The notes beneath the pieces were generated by a model that was given only the letters and a program-made list of their open reading frames with translations, ran no database searches and had not been told where the DNA came from. A program made the position numbers and the translations under genes. From assembly GCA_963712715.1 (NCBI GenBank), contig CAVQJI010000020.1:62001-126000 (forward strand): a stretch of 64,000 nucleotides of DNA, read 5' to 3'. Positions 8,049-18,236 of this stretch are shown here, in pieces; the first letter of the stretch is position 1; the number at the start of each line of letters is the position of its first letter. The stretch is from JAFEDN01 sp963712715. Lineage in GTDB: Bacteria; Pseudomonadota; Gammaproteobacteria; Coxiellales; Coxiellaceae.

Positions 8049-10617
8049 TTATTTTGACCAGCATTCACGGGCGGGGTTACGCAGGTTGTAGTGGGAGCCC
8101 ATAACCCGGCCGTAGGCGCCGGTGTTGGCGATCAGGAAGACGTCGCCTTCGCGGGTTTCTGGCAGGATGCGCGAATAGCCCAGGATATCGCCGGATTCGC
8201 AAATTGGGCCGACGACGTGCGCGGTCAATGCGGGTTTTTCATCCAGTCGCGTCAGATTTACGATTTCATGATAAGAACCATACAGCGCCGGACGTATTAA
8301 AGAATTCATGCCGGTTTCAATCCCCACGAACATGACGCCATTTTTGTCTTTCACCTGCGTGACACGGGCGAGGATGACCCCGGCTTGCGCAACTAAATAT
8401 CTTCCCGGCTCCATCCAGATTTGCAGTTCCGGAAAAGCGGATTTTGCCTGTGACAACGATGAGTTTACCGCGTCGATATCCAGTGGTGTCTGACCCGAAT
8501 TTTCGGTCACTCCAGCCCGCCGCCGACATTAATTACGGTGACGTCTGGAAAATGCGGCAATAACTGCGCCAAAGTGACATAATTTTCTTTCCAGGTTTTT
8601 TCGCGCAAAATACCGCTGCCCACGTGCGCATGTAAACCGATCACCGTCACCCGATGCTGTTTTACCAATTCGAGAAGCGTCATCAACTCCGAAAGGGGGA
8701 TGCCAAATTTGGAGTCGCTGCCACCGGTGCAAACATAGTGGTGATGACCATACCCCTGCCCCGGGTCAAAGCGCAGTAAAATCCTTTGTCCGGTAAAGAT
8801 TTCAGGCCAGGCCTGCAGCGGATATAAACTATCGAGAGTGACCCACAATCCCGCACGAACGGCATTTTCATATTCCTCTCGGAGGGCGAAATTTGGCGTA
8901 AATAAAATCCGCGACCGGCTGATTTCTGGGAATAAATCCAGCACAAATAATACTTCATTCCACGACACACATTCAAAACTAAGGCCCAGCTGAAAGAACT
9001 GCCGTAAAATATCCGCATTACCGTTGGCCTTCATGGCGTAATAAATACAATCTATCGCCCGGCAATTGATTAACTGATTGGCGCGCTCCTGTAAACAATT
9101 GGGTCGTAAACATATAAAGCTTCCTGGTATTGCTCCATCAGCGCCAATAACTGTTTTCGCTGCTTTTCCCACCATAGCGTCGCCTCCCGAGTTTTTGCAG
9201 TCGCTGATTTTGGCAAGTGACTATGCCCGTTTGTTTCAATCAATAACGCGTGAATTTTTTGAGCCAGGCGTTCAGCCTGATCTTCATCCACGACGAACGT
9301 TAAATTGAGATCGTTGGCGGCCTGGGATAATAGATGAATCTGCTGCTGCGCAAATACCTCGAATACCTCGCCCAATTTTGGCAGGCTGGCTCGAATATGG
9401 TGGCCAATCAGGCTGACCGTCGCGCAGGGTCCCATTAAACGCGCTTTGCCAAATGCAGACAAATCCTGCAGCAATAACTGAATTAACGCCGAATCGCCGG
9501 CAGTCGCGCTGTTATCCAAAGAAACGGTGACACTGGACTCTGAAGTTGAAATCAAATCGATGGACAGTCCCCGGTGCTTGAAACAGTTAAAAATATTCGC
9601 TAAAAAGCCAACCTGATGCAACATACTGACGGTCTCAATTGAAATCAGTGAAACGCCGTATTTGCAAATCACCGATTTAATTTTCACCGCGGCTTTTTCA
9701 TCCGAAGGAGAAATTTTGGTGCCTTCCTGATCCGGCAGGAATGTACATTTCACATATAATGGAATTTGCCGTTGCTTCACCGGTGGGATGCAATTCGGAT
9801 GCAAAACCTTGCCGCCCATGGAAGCAATTTCCTGTGCTTCGTCGTAATCCAGTTGTTTCAACAAACGCGCTTCGGGAATCTGTTTGGGATTCGCGGTAAA
9901 TATGCCTTCGACATCCGTCCAAATTTCACAAAATTCCGCACTTATTTTCGCAGCAAAATAAGCAGCGGAAGTATCAGATCCACCGCGTCCAAGCAAAACG
10001 GTCTCTCCCGCGGAATTGCTGGCGATAAATCCCTGAGTGATAACCAATGGTGAAAGAGTGTTTAATTTCGTTAATAAATTGGCATCCGGAAGAGCGCTGC
10101 AGCGCGCCATTAAATACGTCGCGCTGTGGTGAGCAAGGGTATCGGTTTCCGCAGTTAATAACTGCCGCGCGTCCTGCCAATCCACCGGCAATTGTTGCGA
10201 GCGAAGGAATGATGCCGCGAGGACCGTCAACATTAATTCACCAAAGGCCATCACCTGTGCGCGTATTCGCGCACTCAGTTCGCCAATCAGGGAAATACCT
10301 TCCGCCAATTGCGCCAAACGCTTAAAATAAGCCGCCAGATTTGCAGCAAAATCCACATTGAGCGCCGCGCATAACTGCTTGTGGATTTCTTCCAGCTCCG
10401 CCAGCAACTCTGCATGTTCGCCCACTAAAGAGGCCGTCAGCAGCGCCTCCAGTTTATTCGATACGTGTGTGATGGCAGAGCATACGACCAGCACGCGGCG
10501 GGATGACGACAAATGACCGCGGATTATCGTTAAGATATGGCGCCAGTTTTTCTCTGTGGAAACACTGGTGCCTCCAAATTTAATCACAATCCATGGACTG
10601 GCTATTGTCATAGTCAT
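8049..10617 (-). pseudogene. lysAC: Bifunctional aspartokinase / diaminopimelate decarboxylase, two frameshifts
   Basis: The first half is an aspartate kinase with KFGGTSV near the start, GRGGSDTSA, and ACT-like regulatory repeats. The second half is a PLP-dependent diaminopimelate decarboxylase with YAMKANGNADILR (PLP lysine), HAHVGSG, NVGGGLG, MEPGRYLVA and GPICESGD. Together they catalyse the first and last steps of lysine synthesis. Restored length is about 856 residues, normal for LysAC fusions. The frame breaks near 9099-9100 and again near 8512-8513, and one extra base mends each. It is the last gene of an operon; its ATG overlaps the E1 beta stop in an ATGA. Mutation and sequencing error cannot be told apart here. 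Confidence 0.88.
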
Positions 10618-11672
10618 ACCTTCGCAGCGATGACTGCGTGAACGGTTTTGATAATATCATTGAGTTGCGGAACGCTGGCCATTTCCAGACTGTGCGCCAA
10701 CCCAATTCCCGGAATAAATGCGCCAGCGAGTAATTTCGGCGGCGCAGCCAAATGATAAAAAAGCTCATCAATCGTGCGACGAATTAAATGCTCTCCAAAA
10801 TTAGTCACTTCCGTATCTTCGTTCACATACACGACGCATTGCGTTTTTAATATGGATTTGGAAATCAACTCCCAATCGTAAGGCCATAGCGATCGCATAT
10901 CGATCACTTCCGCATTCACGCCCTCTGCTGCTAACCGCGTAGCGGCTTTGATACAAACCGGCAGCAGGCGTCCATAACTGACCACGGTGATATCGGCGCC
11001 GTCACGAACAATTTTACCTTGACCGAGGGGCACGGTGTAGTCGGTTAATCCTTCGGGCCATCTCGGTTGCCAGGTTTCGGCTTCGGTTTTATTAACCGGT
11101 TTATCGATTAATGCTTTTAATCCGCTGGCCGGTTCACCGGGGATCAGTTCTTCACCACTCTGATACATCAAAGCCTTCGGCATTAAATACATGGTAGGAT
11201 TAGGGTCGCGCAGACAACTCAGAAGTAGACCGTAACCATCTTTTGGATTGGAAGGCATGACAATTTTCCATCCGGGAATGTGTGTCATGATCGCGTCGAA
11301 AGAATGTGAATGATAGATAGAGCCACGAATTCCGCTGCCGACGGGAGTCATTATCGTCATCGGTAAATTCCAGTCCCCATAACTGGACCAGCAGGTTTTA
11401 CCGGCCAGCATCAGCAAATCGAGGGCGTTAAAGATGTAATCACAAAACTGAATTTCAGCCACACACCGCTGACCCGCCATCGCCAAACCGATAGCCGCGC
11501 CGACGATGCCACGCTCGTCCAGCGGTGTGTTCCAGGCCGTCTTTAAACCCTGCGTTCCGGTGAATACACCACCCAGTGGCGGGCCAACGTCCTGGCCAAA
11601 AATATTCGTTAATTGCAGATTTTCCTCGGCATAATGTAATGCCATACGAATTGCCTGAGCCAATGTTGCCAT
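10614..11672 (-). CDS. 2-oxoacid dehydrogenase E1 component, beta subunit
   Basis: This 352-residue protein is the beta half of an alpha2beta2 thiamin-diphosphate E1 enzyme (pyruvate or branched-chain 2-oxoacid dehydrogenase). It has the transketolase-type pyrimidine-binding domain (NTPLDERGIVGAAIGLAMAG, FCDYIFNALDLL) and the C-terminal transketolase domain (GADITVVSYGRLLPVCIKAA, DMRSLWPYDWE). It starts 9 bp after the alpha subunit and ends in an ATGA overlap with lysAC, so the three genes are probably cotranscribed. No E2 or E3 gene is in the window, so the substrate is undecided. Confidence 0.87.
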   Translation of the reverse strand: MATLAQAIRMALHYAEENLQLTNIFGQDVGPPLGGVFTGTQGLKTAWNTPLDERGIVGAAIGLAMAGQRCVAEIQFCDYIFNALDLLMLAGKTCWSSYGDWNLPMTIMTPVGSGIRGSIYHSHSFDAIMTHIPGWKIVMPSNPKDGYGLLLSCLRDPNPTMYLMPKALMYQSGEELIPGEPASGLKALIDKPVNKTEAETWQPRWPEGLTDYTVPLGQGKIVRDGADITVVSYGRLLPVCIKAATRLAAEGVNAEVIDMRSLWPYDWELISKSILKTQCVVYVNEDTEVTNFGEHLIRRTIDELFYHLAAPPKLLAGAFIPGIGLAHSLEMASVPQLNDIIKTVHAVIAAKV

Positions 11673-11681
11673 ATACTGTAT

Positions 11682-12656
11682 TTACCCCCAGGGCCCTTTT
11701 TGTTGCCAATACGTAAAATCATAAATTGAGGCGGGATCGGGTTGCGGCTCTGTTTTTACCTGCTCGGCCATTAACCGGAAATCTTCTTCATACCGACCGC
11801 GCATAGCCTGAATTTTTTCTTTTGATAACTGGTTTGCGGCTATCAATTTTTGTTCGAGAAGCGTCAGGGAATCTTCCTCATGCGTTTGCAACATGGCGCC
11901 GCTCGCCGAACTGTGTCCGTAAAGACGCGAAACTTTGGCTTCGAGTAAAAAAGGTTTTCTTTCCTTGCGCACATACTCCATGGCTTCTTTAACCGCGGTA
12001 TATGATTCGACGGCGTCATTGCCGTTGATCACGCGGCTTCTGATATTAAAAGCTTTAGCGCGGTCAGCGATATTTTTTTCTCCATGCTGTGTTGACGCCG
12101 CTGTGGAAATTCCCCATTGATTATTCGTGACGATAATGAGAATCGGCAATTCGTTTCCCGGGCGCGATGACCACACCAGACAGGAAGCAAAATCGCCCTC
12201 GGCAGTACCGGCATCGCCACCATTGACAATGGTAATGGCATCCCCGCCCTGTTTTTTTTGCGCAATGGCGGCGCCGATGGCAATAACGTATTGCACTTCA
12301 ATCGGCGATGTGATGGGAGCGACATTCCAGCGGCGCATCGAGTAGTGACTGGAAAAATTTCTGCCGCCCGAATGCGGATCCGTAGCGGTATTTTTCATTT
12401 GGCGAATAGCGTCGAGAGGATCCATCCCCATGGCTAACAGAATGGCGCTGGAGCGATAATGCAGGTGCAGATAATCATAATCCAACCCCTGACCTTTTTT
12501 AACCAGCATACCTAATGGTACATTGAATGCCTCTTCACCGGGGCCGCCAATCCAGAAAAAGCCCTGGTTTTGTTTGAACATATTAATCAGGCGCTCTTCC
12601 AGCATTCGGCTTTTAAGCATGAGTTCATAAATTTCCAGCAAAATCTCGCGCTGCAT
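11682..12656 (-). CDS. 2-oxoacid dehydrogenase E1 component, alpha subunit
   Basis: This is the 324-residue alpha subunit of a thiamin-diphosphate-dependent E1. It carries the TPP/Mg2+ motif NGGDAGTAEGDF followed by VTNNQWGIST, and the EERLINMFKQNQG region typical of E1 alpha. The usual phosphorylation-loop region reads GHSSASG. It is a little shorter than most E1 alpha chains. It heads the minus-strand operon E1 alpha, E1 beta, lysAC. The 230-bp gap upstream separates it from a divergent effector-like gene and must hold its promoter. Choosing between pyruvate and branched-chain substrate would need phylogeny. Confidence 0.87.
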   Translation of the reverse strand: MQREILLEIYELMLKSRMLEERLINMFKQNQGFFWIGGPGEEAFNVPLGMLVKKGQGLDYDYLHLHYRSSAILLAMGMDPLDAIRQMKNTATDPHSGGRNFSSHYSMRRWNVAPITSPIEVQYVIAIGAAIAQKKQGGDAITIVNGGDAGTAEGDFASCLVWSSRPGNELPILIIVTNNQWGISTAASTQHGEKNIADRAKAFNIRSRVINGNDAVESYTAVKEAMEYVRKERKPFLLEAKVSRLYGHSSASGAMLQTHEEDSLTLLEQKLIAANQLSKEKIQAMRGRYEEDFRLMAEQVKTEPQPDPASIYDFTYWQQKGPWG

Positions 12657-12886
12657 GAATTAGATTCCGTAAACAATAAACTCATATTAATTTACTCGCT
12701 AAACAATAAATTTGCAACGAATATAATACTCAAACATTGATCAATTAAAATATTTTATACGGATTCAGAAAAATATTTTTACGATAATTTTATTTTCATC
12801 AAAAATCCGATAGATTTTAAGACAAATTTAATAATTACAAGATAATCTAAAATCATTAGAACGAAAAAAGTAATTCGGAGAAAAAG
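12657..12886. other. AT-rich divergent intergenic region
   Basis: This 230-bp A/T-rich stretch lies between the divergent E1 alpha gene and the Tle1-like gene. It should contain both promoters, but I see no unambiguous -35/-10 pair. The only clear signal is the CGGAGAAAAAG ribosome site at its right end. Confidence 0.5.
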
Positions 12887-14854
12887 ATGAAAAAAGGAAA
12901 AACTCTATTTATTTTCTGTGACGGTACTGACCATGACTTAAAAGATGGGTCAATAATAGCCAGATTTTATAATCTTCTTCAGGCCCGTGCAATTGATATT
13001 AGATCGCATAAACCTGAACAACCCAAATCGGTTCTGGATTTTTTGCAGGGAGAAATTTTCAGTGAAGATCCGCCAGGAAAATTCGCAGATGACAAACTTT
13101 TTCTGCGCGGTTGCGGCAGTGTCACCAACACCCCCGGGAAAAACAGCCCTGTTTTAGGCAAAGATAAAGAAACAGTAAAATCTTTCCTGAACGATTCTAC
13201 CAATATGGGAGAATTTGGCGAAGATTTTTATGGAGTCAATACTCCAGCCGTCAATGGACCTGTCGGCCGCGTCCTGAAGGGTCTGGCCGAGGGTGAAGGC
13301 CGTTATGATAACGTTCATAAAGCCCTCGCAATCATCTCCGCAAAATTAGGCAATTTAGGATATCAAGTCAAGGACAATCCCAAAAAAATCGTTGATGATA
13401 ATTTAATTCTTGAAAACGAAGAAAAAAAAGACGAGAAGGATAAATACACCAAAATCGTCCTCGTCGGCTGGAGCCGGGGCGCTGTAACAGTTGATCATAT
13501 CCGCAAGCGACTTTTCGAAATGGGTATCGACATTCCAGTTTGTTCATTCGAGATTGATTCCGTCGCGGGACAGAAAGCTGGGGAGACCGATGAGAACACC
13601 CGTTGCTATTCTCCTGCTGAATTAGATGTCAGGTTATACGCTCATGGTGATCCACGCCAGCAATTTCATCCGCAAACTCTCGATCGAGTCCACGATATCC
13701 CGGAATTATCAGTAAATCCCGATATGCCTTACTATCAGTTATCCAGCATAAAGGCTTATCCGGTTTACGGGTCGCATAGCCAGGTAGCAGGCGTCCCTAA
13801 AGTAGGTGCAAACTTTCGTAACTCTATACCGGGGTTGATCACTGAAAACTTATTGGTAGAGTTTTTCAATAAAGCCATCGGTAAAGAAAAAACCCTGGAA
13901 ATTCTTGGACCGAAAGTCAAGGAACACAAATGTACCACAGAACAATTTATTGAGATGTATGCCATTACTCAAGCCGTTCCGGAACGTTTCGAATATAAGT
14001 TTGGCAAATCTTCCATGGATATCCTGTATAAAAAAGAAGAGCGGCCTTTTATATCCGAACTGGATAAATACATAAAACACCCCCAATTTTTTGTTAATAG
14101 TGATCATGAAGAAAAATTCGCGCAATGCTATCCTGATTTATACGCTAAAATAGACATTTTAGAAAACAGTGATATTGCAGAAATTTTCGAAAAGCCGGGT
14201 TTGGATATGCATTCGAAAATAGTCTTTATCACTGCCATTTTATTGAAGACTCTGGACGGGCAGATTAGCAAAATCCCCAGTCATGAAATTTATGCTCAAT
14301 TTCGCGAGTCCATGAGGGGCATCCGAAGAGATATTCAAAAAGAAATTTATACAGAAATCAGTTCGGCAAAAAAAACCACTCCGGAAATTCAGGCGCGCCT
14401 CACTGAAGTCATGGAACAGACTTCAATCGCCAAAGATATCACTAAAATTGTGACTGAAAATGTTCCGACTGCACTCAGAAAAACTTCGGCCAACGCGGTG
14501 GAATTGAAAACAGCCGTGTTGAAATCTGCAAATCCTATCGCTGATCTGCGCGGAATAAAAAGCCAAATTGAAAATTCTAAGGAATTCTCTCCCCCCGGAG
14601 AAAATAAAGTTAACCCCGTTAATACACTTTTACATATCGCCATTTTTGCCGCATCCCTCGTTCTAAAAATAGTGGGCGGATTTATAGGAGCAATCGCAGG
14701 TCCGGCCGGTATAAAAGCGGGAGTAAAAGCCGCCGAGCGATGCTCTAACAGAATGCACTATTCCCTGTTTCCACCCAAAAAACGTGATGCGCTCGATCTT
14801 GCGGATAAGGCAATAGCCGCAACCGCCTCGGCCATGCGCGCTCCCCAACGATAA
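12887..14854 (+). CDS. Tle1/DUF2235-like alpha/beta hydrolase, candidate effector
   Basis: This 655-residue protein opens with KTLFIFCDGTD, matching the start of DUF2235/Tle1 hydrolases. The nucleophile elbow GWSRGA places Ser196, the IDSVAG motif gives Asp224, and GSHSQVAG gives His297, the same order and spacing logic as Tle1 phospholipases. After about residue 330 comes a long helical region without clear homology. Near 585-620 there is a glycine/alanine-rich hydrophobic stretch (IAIFAASLVLKIVGGFIGAI) that could insert in a membrane. No signal peptide is present. A good GGAG ribosome site precedes the ATG. Lipase activity and secretion are inferred. Confidence 0.65.
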   Translation: MKKGKTLFIFCDGTDHDLKDGSIIARFYNLLQARAIDIRSHKPEQPKSVLDFLQGEIFSEDPPGKFADDKLFLRGCGSVTNTPGKNSPVLGKDKETVKSFLNDSTNMGEFGEDFYGVNTPAVNGPVGRVLKGLAEGEGRYDNVHKALAIISAKLGNLGYQVKDNPKKIVDDNLILENEEKKDEKDKYTKIVLVGWSRGAVTVDHIRKRLFEMGIDIPVCSFEIDSVAGQKAGETDENTRCYSPAELDVRLYAHGDPRQQFHPQTLDRVHDIPELSVNPDMPYYQLSSIKAYPVYGSHSQVAGVPKVGANFRNSIPGLITENLLVEFFNKAIGKEKTLEILGPKVKEHKCTTEQFIEMYAITQAVPERFEYKFGKSSMDILYKKEERPFISELDKYIKHPQFFVNSDHEEKFAQCYPDLYAKIDILENSDIAEIFEKPGLDMHSKIVFITAILLKTLDGQISKIPSHEIYAQFRESMRGIRRDIQKEIYTEISSAKKTTPEIQARLTEVMEQTSIAKDITKIVTENVPTALRKTSANAVELKTAVLKSANPIADLRGIKSQIENSKEFSPPGENKVNPVNTLLHIAIFAASLVLKIVGGFIGAIAGPAGIKAGVKAAERCSNRMHYSLFPPKKRDALDLADKAIAATASAMRAPQR

Positions 14855-14961
14855 TAGAAAATACATTTTTGTAGGAAAAATTTATTGATTTATGTAAGAA
14901 ACTATTGTATTATACTGCCAGACAAAATGGAAGTCACTACAGGCATTACGGAAGGTAAAAA

Positions 14962-15744
14962 TTGCATCTTCGAAAAAGAGATGTGCAATTGAATGCAACA
15001 ATTAAACTTAAAAAGCGAGTAAACAATATGTCCAAACGTCCTATACTTGATGAATCTCTAATAGATCTTGAAGAAAAATTCTCTCTGGATGCAAAGAATT
15101 GTCTTACAATGCTTCAGCTTAGTCGTTTAAATACCCCTGAAAATATTGAAAAAGTTAAGAAAATCATATTTTCGCCTCAGGCTATTTTCAAATTATTTTG
15201 CTCAATGAATCTTTACCATCACGATTTGGGATTCGATCCTCCTATGCTTCAATTTAACTTTAACATATATGTTTCAAGAGCCTATCTTTGTATTGTGGGG
15301 GCCGCGGTCACGCTTTCGGGATTCAGCAATAAAATACAGCCATTTTTGGCTCAGGATCATGCGGGCATGGTTGCCGGCTACCTTCCATTTAATGATGTTG
15401 TCAATGTGGCGTTAACCTCAAAAACAATTTACAGGTCGGCAAAAAAGATCAGTGGCGGGACTTTATTTGAACAATGGATAGGAAAAACGCCTGTGGAATT
15501 ACCCCATGTAGCGACAGCGGCGATTTTGGAATTCAGCAATGAATTCAAGCCAAGCCTGGATGGAAATGTCGCCGGCAAGATTGGCAGCTTTCTTGAATTT
15601 AAGGATATTCTAAGTGTGGCGAAAACCAAAAAAACAACCTATCAGTCAACAAAACTGGCCAGCGGCTTTAACTGGTCTAGTACATCTGTACGGTTAACTC
15701 ATACAGCCAAAAATTCCGAATCGGCAGTCCAGCCAAAACTCTAA
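14962..15744 (+). CDS. Hypothetical protein with two tandem F-box-like segments
   Basis: I do not recognise a family for this 260-residue protein. Its C-terminal half contains two related segments, at about residues 130-175 and 192-235. Each has the pattern VAGYLPFNDVVNVALTSKTIY or a diverged version (IGSFLEFKDILSVAKTKKTTY). The leucine, proline and lysine spacing is like a eukaryotic F-box. The start is uncertain: TTG at 14962 has a good GGAAGG site 6 nt upstream, while an ATG at 15028 would drop 22 basic residues. A hairpin terminator follows. With the upstream hydrolase it suggests a small effector cluster; the F-box reading is tentative. Confidence 0.5.
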   Translation: MHLRKRDVQLNATIKLKKRVNNMSKRPILDESLIDLEEKFSLDAKNCLTMLQLSRLNTPENIEKVKKIIFSPQAIFKLFCSMNLYHHDLGFDPPMLQFNFNIYVSRAYLCIVGAAVTLSGFSNKIQPFLAQDHAGMVAGYLPFNDVVNVALTSKTIYRSAKKISGGTLFEQWIGKTPVELPHVATAAILEFSNEFKPSLDGNVAGKIGSFLEFKDILSVAKTKKTTYQSTKLASGFNWSSTSVRLTHTAKNSESAVQPKL

Positions 15745-15753
15745 AAGACCGTC

Positions 15754-15776
15754 GTCCCGCGGCCTGTCCGCGGGAC
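15754..15776 (+). terminator. GC-rich hairpin downstream of the F-box-like gene
   Basis: A perfect 9-bp stem GTCCCGCGG/CCGCGGGAC with a 5-nt loop begins 10 bp after the stop codon. There is no clear T-run, so termination is likely but not certain. Confidence 0.5.
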
Positions 15777-15780
15777 AACA

Positions 15781-15809
15781 TTGCATGGCTATTTTGTTGC
15801 CGATATAAT
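15781..15809 (+). promoter_or_regulatory. Promoter of the cytochrome c5 gene
   Basis: A TATAAT at 15804-15809 lies 17 bp after a weak -35 (TTGCAT, 15781-15786). Because the -10 covers 15809, translation should start at the ATG at 15842 rather than at any codon near 15809. Confidence 0.5.
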
Positions 15810-15841
15810 TGCAGTCCCAATTTCATCAAGGATTAAACCGG

Positions 15842-16231
15842 ATGTTTATACGATTCACTGCAATCACAGCTTTCCTCTGCATGAGTATCGCCGTCCCGGG
15901 CGTCTCGCTCGCTGACGAAAACAAACCAACCCGATCCGGAGAGGAAGTTTTTAAGCAATCATGCGCCACCTGCCATGCCGTCAATTTTCCAAATGCGCCA
16001 CAAGCTCACGATATCGCTGCCTGGCAAAAAAAATATGAAGTATCCGCCGCCCAGGCGAAGGCCCAATTTCCAGCTCTTGGCGGCAAGGATCTTGAAGAAA
16101 AAACCATGGAGATATTAGTCTCGAAAGTCCGCAACGGCAATCATGCCATGCCCCCCAAAGGATTATGCAATGATTGTACCGACCAGGAATACCAAAACGC
16201 TATCGAATTTATGAGCAGTCCAAAGAAATAA
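15842..16231 (+). CDS. Cytochrome c5-family periplasmic electron carrier
   Basis: This small c-type cytochrome (129 residues) has a cleavable signal peptide (about residues 1-25, hydrophobic ITAFLCMSIAVPGVSLAD). One heme site CATCH lies in FKQSCATCHAVNF. The distal methionine is in HAMPPKG, and a second cysteine pair, GLCNDCT, is characteristic of cytochrome c5. It would carry electrons to a terminal oxidase from the periplasm. The chosen ATG has an AAGGA site 9 nt upstream and lies downstream of the predicted promoter. It is followed directly by the convergent OPT transporter gene. Confidence 0.88.
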   Translation: MFIRFTAITAFLCMSIAVPGVSLADENKPTRSGEEVFKQSCATCHAVNFPNAPQAHDIAAWQKKYEVSAAQAKAQFPALGGKDLEEKTMEILVSKVRNGNHAMPPKGLCNDCTDQEYQNAIEFMSSPKK

Positions 16232-16232
16232 T

Positions 16233-18236
16233 TTATTTACACGTCATTTTATACAGCCAGTAACAAAGCCAGGCAGTCACAATAATACCCAGCACGGAGG
16301 CGATGGGAGCAAAATTGGCCTTGACCAGAGTCAGAGCATCGGAGCTGCCTGCCAGTACAAAGGGAATCGCCAGGATCACGCCCATTAACGCGGCGCCTGC
16401 TACTAAACCGCAGGCCACTAAAGTGCCGCTGCTGAAAGCTTTGTCCAAAGCCTCGGGAGCTTCAGCCGGAGAAACACGTTTGGTGATCGTCAGTTTACAC
16501 AGATAATTTAAAAATCCACCGATCACCACGGCTGTCGGAATTTCCGGCGGCAGATAAATACCAATGCCTATCGCCAAAATCGGCAACCGCTTACCCACTT
16601 TTTTCAGGCGTTCGTCGATGATAATCGCAATCACCGCGATAACCATTCCGATACTGATGTCAGTCATCGGCAAAGAGTGGCCAAAAGCGCCATTGGCGAT
16701 GGCGGTCATCAGCGCAGCTTGCGGAGCGCCCAACGCCTGCGACGGATTCATGCCGGGCCTTGGAAAAGCGCCGCCAATGCCATAAGCCTGAAATAATAAT
16801 TCCAATACCGGACCGACGACACACGCAGCCACCAACACCCCCACCAATATCATCACCTGTTGTTTCCAGGGCGTGGCGCCGACCATTTGTCCGGCTTTCA
16901 GGTCCTGCATATTTTCTCCGGAAATAGCGGTACTCGCGGCTACGATAGTGGTAATGATCAGTACAATGGCTACCGCGGCTTTGATGGTCGCTGGATTATG
17001 CTGTAAAACAGCGCCCAATACAGCTAACAGGATTAAAGAGGCCAGAAGTACGCAGCATATCATCAAACCCGACAGTGGATTGTTGGTCATACCCACTAAT
17101 CCACTCAAATAAGCACAAACCGCCGCGATAAAAAATCCTATGATTAAAATGTAAACGACGGCGAAGGCGGACAGCCCATAGTGCATCGCCGGGCTGAATT
17201 GATCCAGCTTTAAGAGGAAAAGTAACACGAAAAAAGTGAATACCGCGAGTACCACGATGCCGATCAGCACGAAATGAAAGGGAATATCCCGTTCAGTCCG
17301 GGGCACTTTATTTTCAGGAGTATTCGCATTTCGCCGCGCCAGGCCTAAGGAATTGATGGAAGCCGAGATACTGGAAACAATCGGTTTGATCAACTTGAAT
17401 AAGGTCCAGACTCCGGCAAGCAGCATGGTGCCCACGCCGATGTAGCGGATGTGTTGCGCGCGCACCATCATGGCCATATCATAAAGATTGGCGGCACTGG
17501 GCAAACCATAATAATGCCCCAAAATAGGCAGGCCTATCAGCCAGGCGAGGATCACTCCAACCAGCAGAGCCACACAGGCCTGCATGCCGATAATGAAACC
17601 CGCGCCGATCAGCGCCGGAGATAAACCAATTCCCATACCGATGAAAGTTTTACCGGTCACTGTCCACAATTGCACGCTATCGGAAAGCGTTTTAAATCCG
17701 GTCTGACACAACGTAATGATGGCGCCTATCGCCCCACCCTGCACCAGTTTGTACATTTGCGCGGTTCCGGCTTCTTTTGCCTTGAGAACATTGCCGATAG
17801 CCTTGCCCTCGGGAAAGTTTAGCGACGGATAATTTAACATAATACGACGTAAAGGAATGGAGAACAGCACCCCGAAGAGCCCGCCGATGGCGGAAAGCAA
17901 TACCGTTTCCCAGTAATGAAAATAGTTCCAGTAACCGGTCATCACCAGCGCGGGCAGCACGAAAGAAATGCCCGCAGCCAGACCTTCTCCGGCGGAGGCC
18001 GCCGTCTGGACAATGTTATTTTCGAGGATATTGTTTTTCCTAAAGAAGCGCAGAAGGCCCATTGAAATGACTGCCGCGGGGATAGAAGCGGCGATGGTCT
18101 GGCCCAGCTTTAATGCCAGGTAAATATTGGATGCGCATAAAATGGCAGTCAGAATGACCGCCAGAATGACGGCTTTAAGGGTGATTTCAGCAACGGATGA
18201 ATTATTGCCATCTACGTAATTTTTATTTACCTGCAT
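16233..18236 (-). CDS. OPT family oligopeptide transporter
   Basis: This protein of about 667 residues has some 15 hydrophobic segments and the OPT signature near its N-terminus (SNIYLALKLGQTIAASIPAA). The NFPEGKA motif and repeated glycine-rich helices also match the prokaryotic OPT/YSL branch, which imports small peptides or metal chelates across the inner membrane with protons. I start it at the ATG at 18236 with a GGGGG site just upstream; a TTG at 18257 would add 7 residues. It stands alone between convergent cytochrome c5 and umuC. Peptide import fits an organism dependent on host amino acids, which is inference. Confidence 0.9.
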   Translation of the reverse strand: MQVNKNYVDGNNSSVAEITLKAVILAVILTAILCASNIYLALKLGQTIAASIPAAVISMGLLRFFRKNNILENNIVQTAASAGEGLAAGISFVLPALVMTGYWNYFHYWETVLLSAIGGLFGVLFSIPLRRIMLNYPSLNFPEGKAIGNVLKAKEAGTAQMYKLVQGGAIGAIITLCQTGFKTLSDSVQLWTVTGKTFIGMGIGLSPALIGAGFIIGMQACVALLVGVILAWLIGLPILGHYYGLPSAANLYDMAMMVRAQHIRYIGVGTMLLAGVWTLFKLIKPIVSSISASINSLGLARRNANTPENKVPRTERDIPFHFVLIGIVVLAVFTFFVLLFLLKLDQFSPAMHYGLSAFAVVYILIIGFFIAAVCAYLSGLVGMTNNPLSGLMICCVLLASLILLAVLGAVLQHNPATIKAAVAIVLIITTIVAASTAISGENMQDLKAGQMVGATPWKQQVMILVGVLVAACVVGPVLELLFQAYGIGGAFPRPGMNPSQALGAPQAALMTAIANGAFGHSLPMTDISIGMVIAVIAIIIDERLKKVGKRLPILAIGIGIYLPPEIPTAVVIGGFLNYLCKLTITKRVSPAEAPEALDKAFSSGTLVACGLVAGAALMGVILAIPFVLAGSSDALTLVKANFAPIASVLGIIVTAWLCYWLYKMTCK

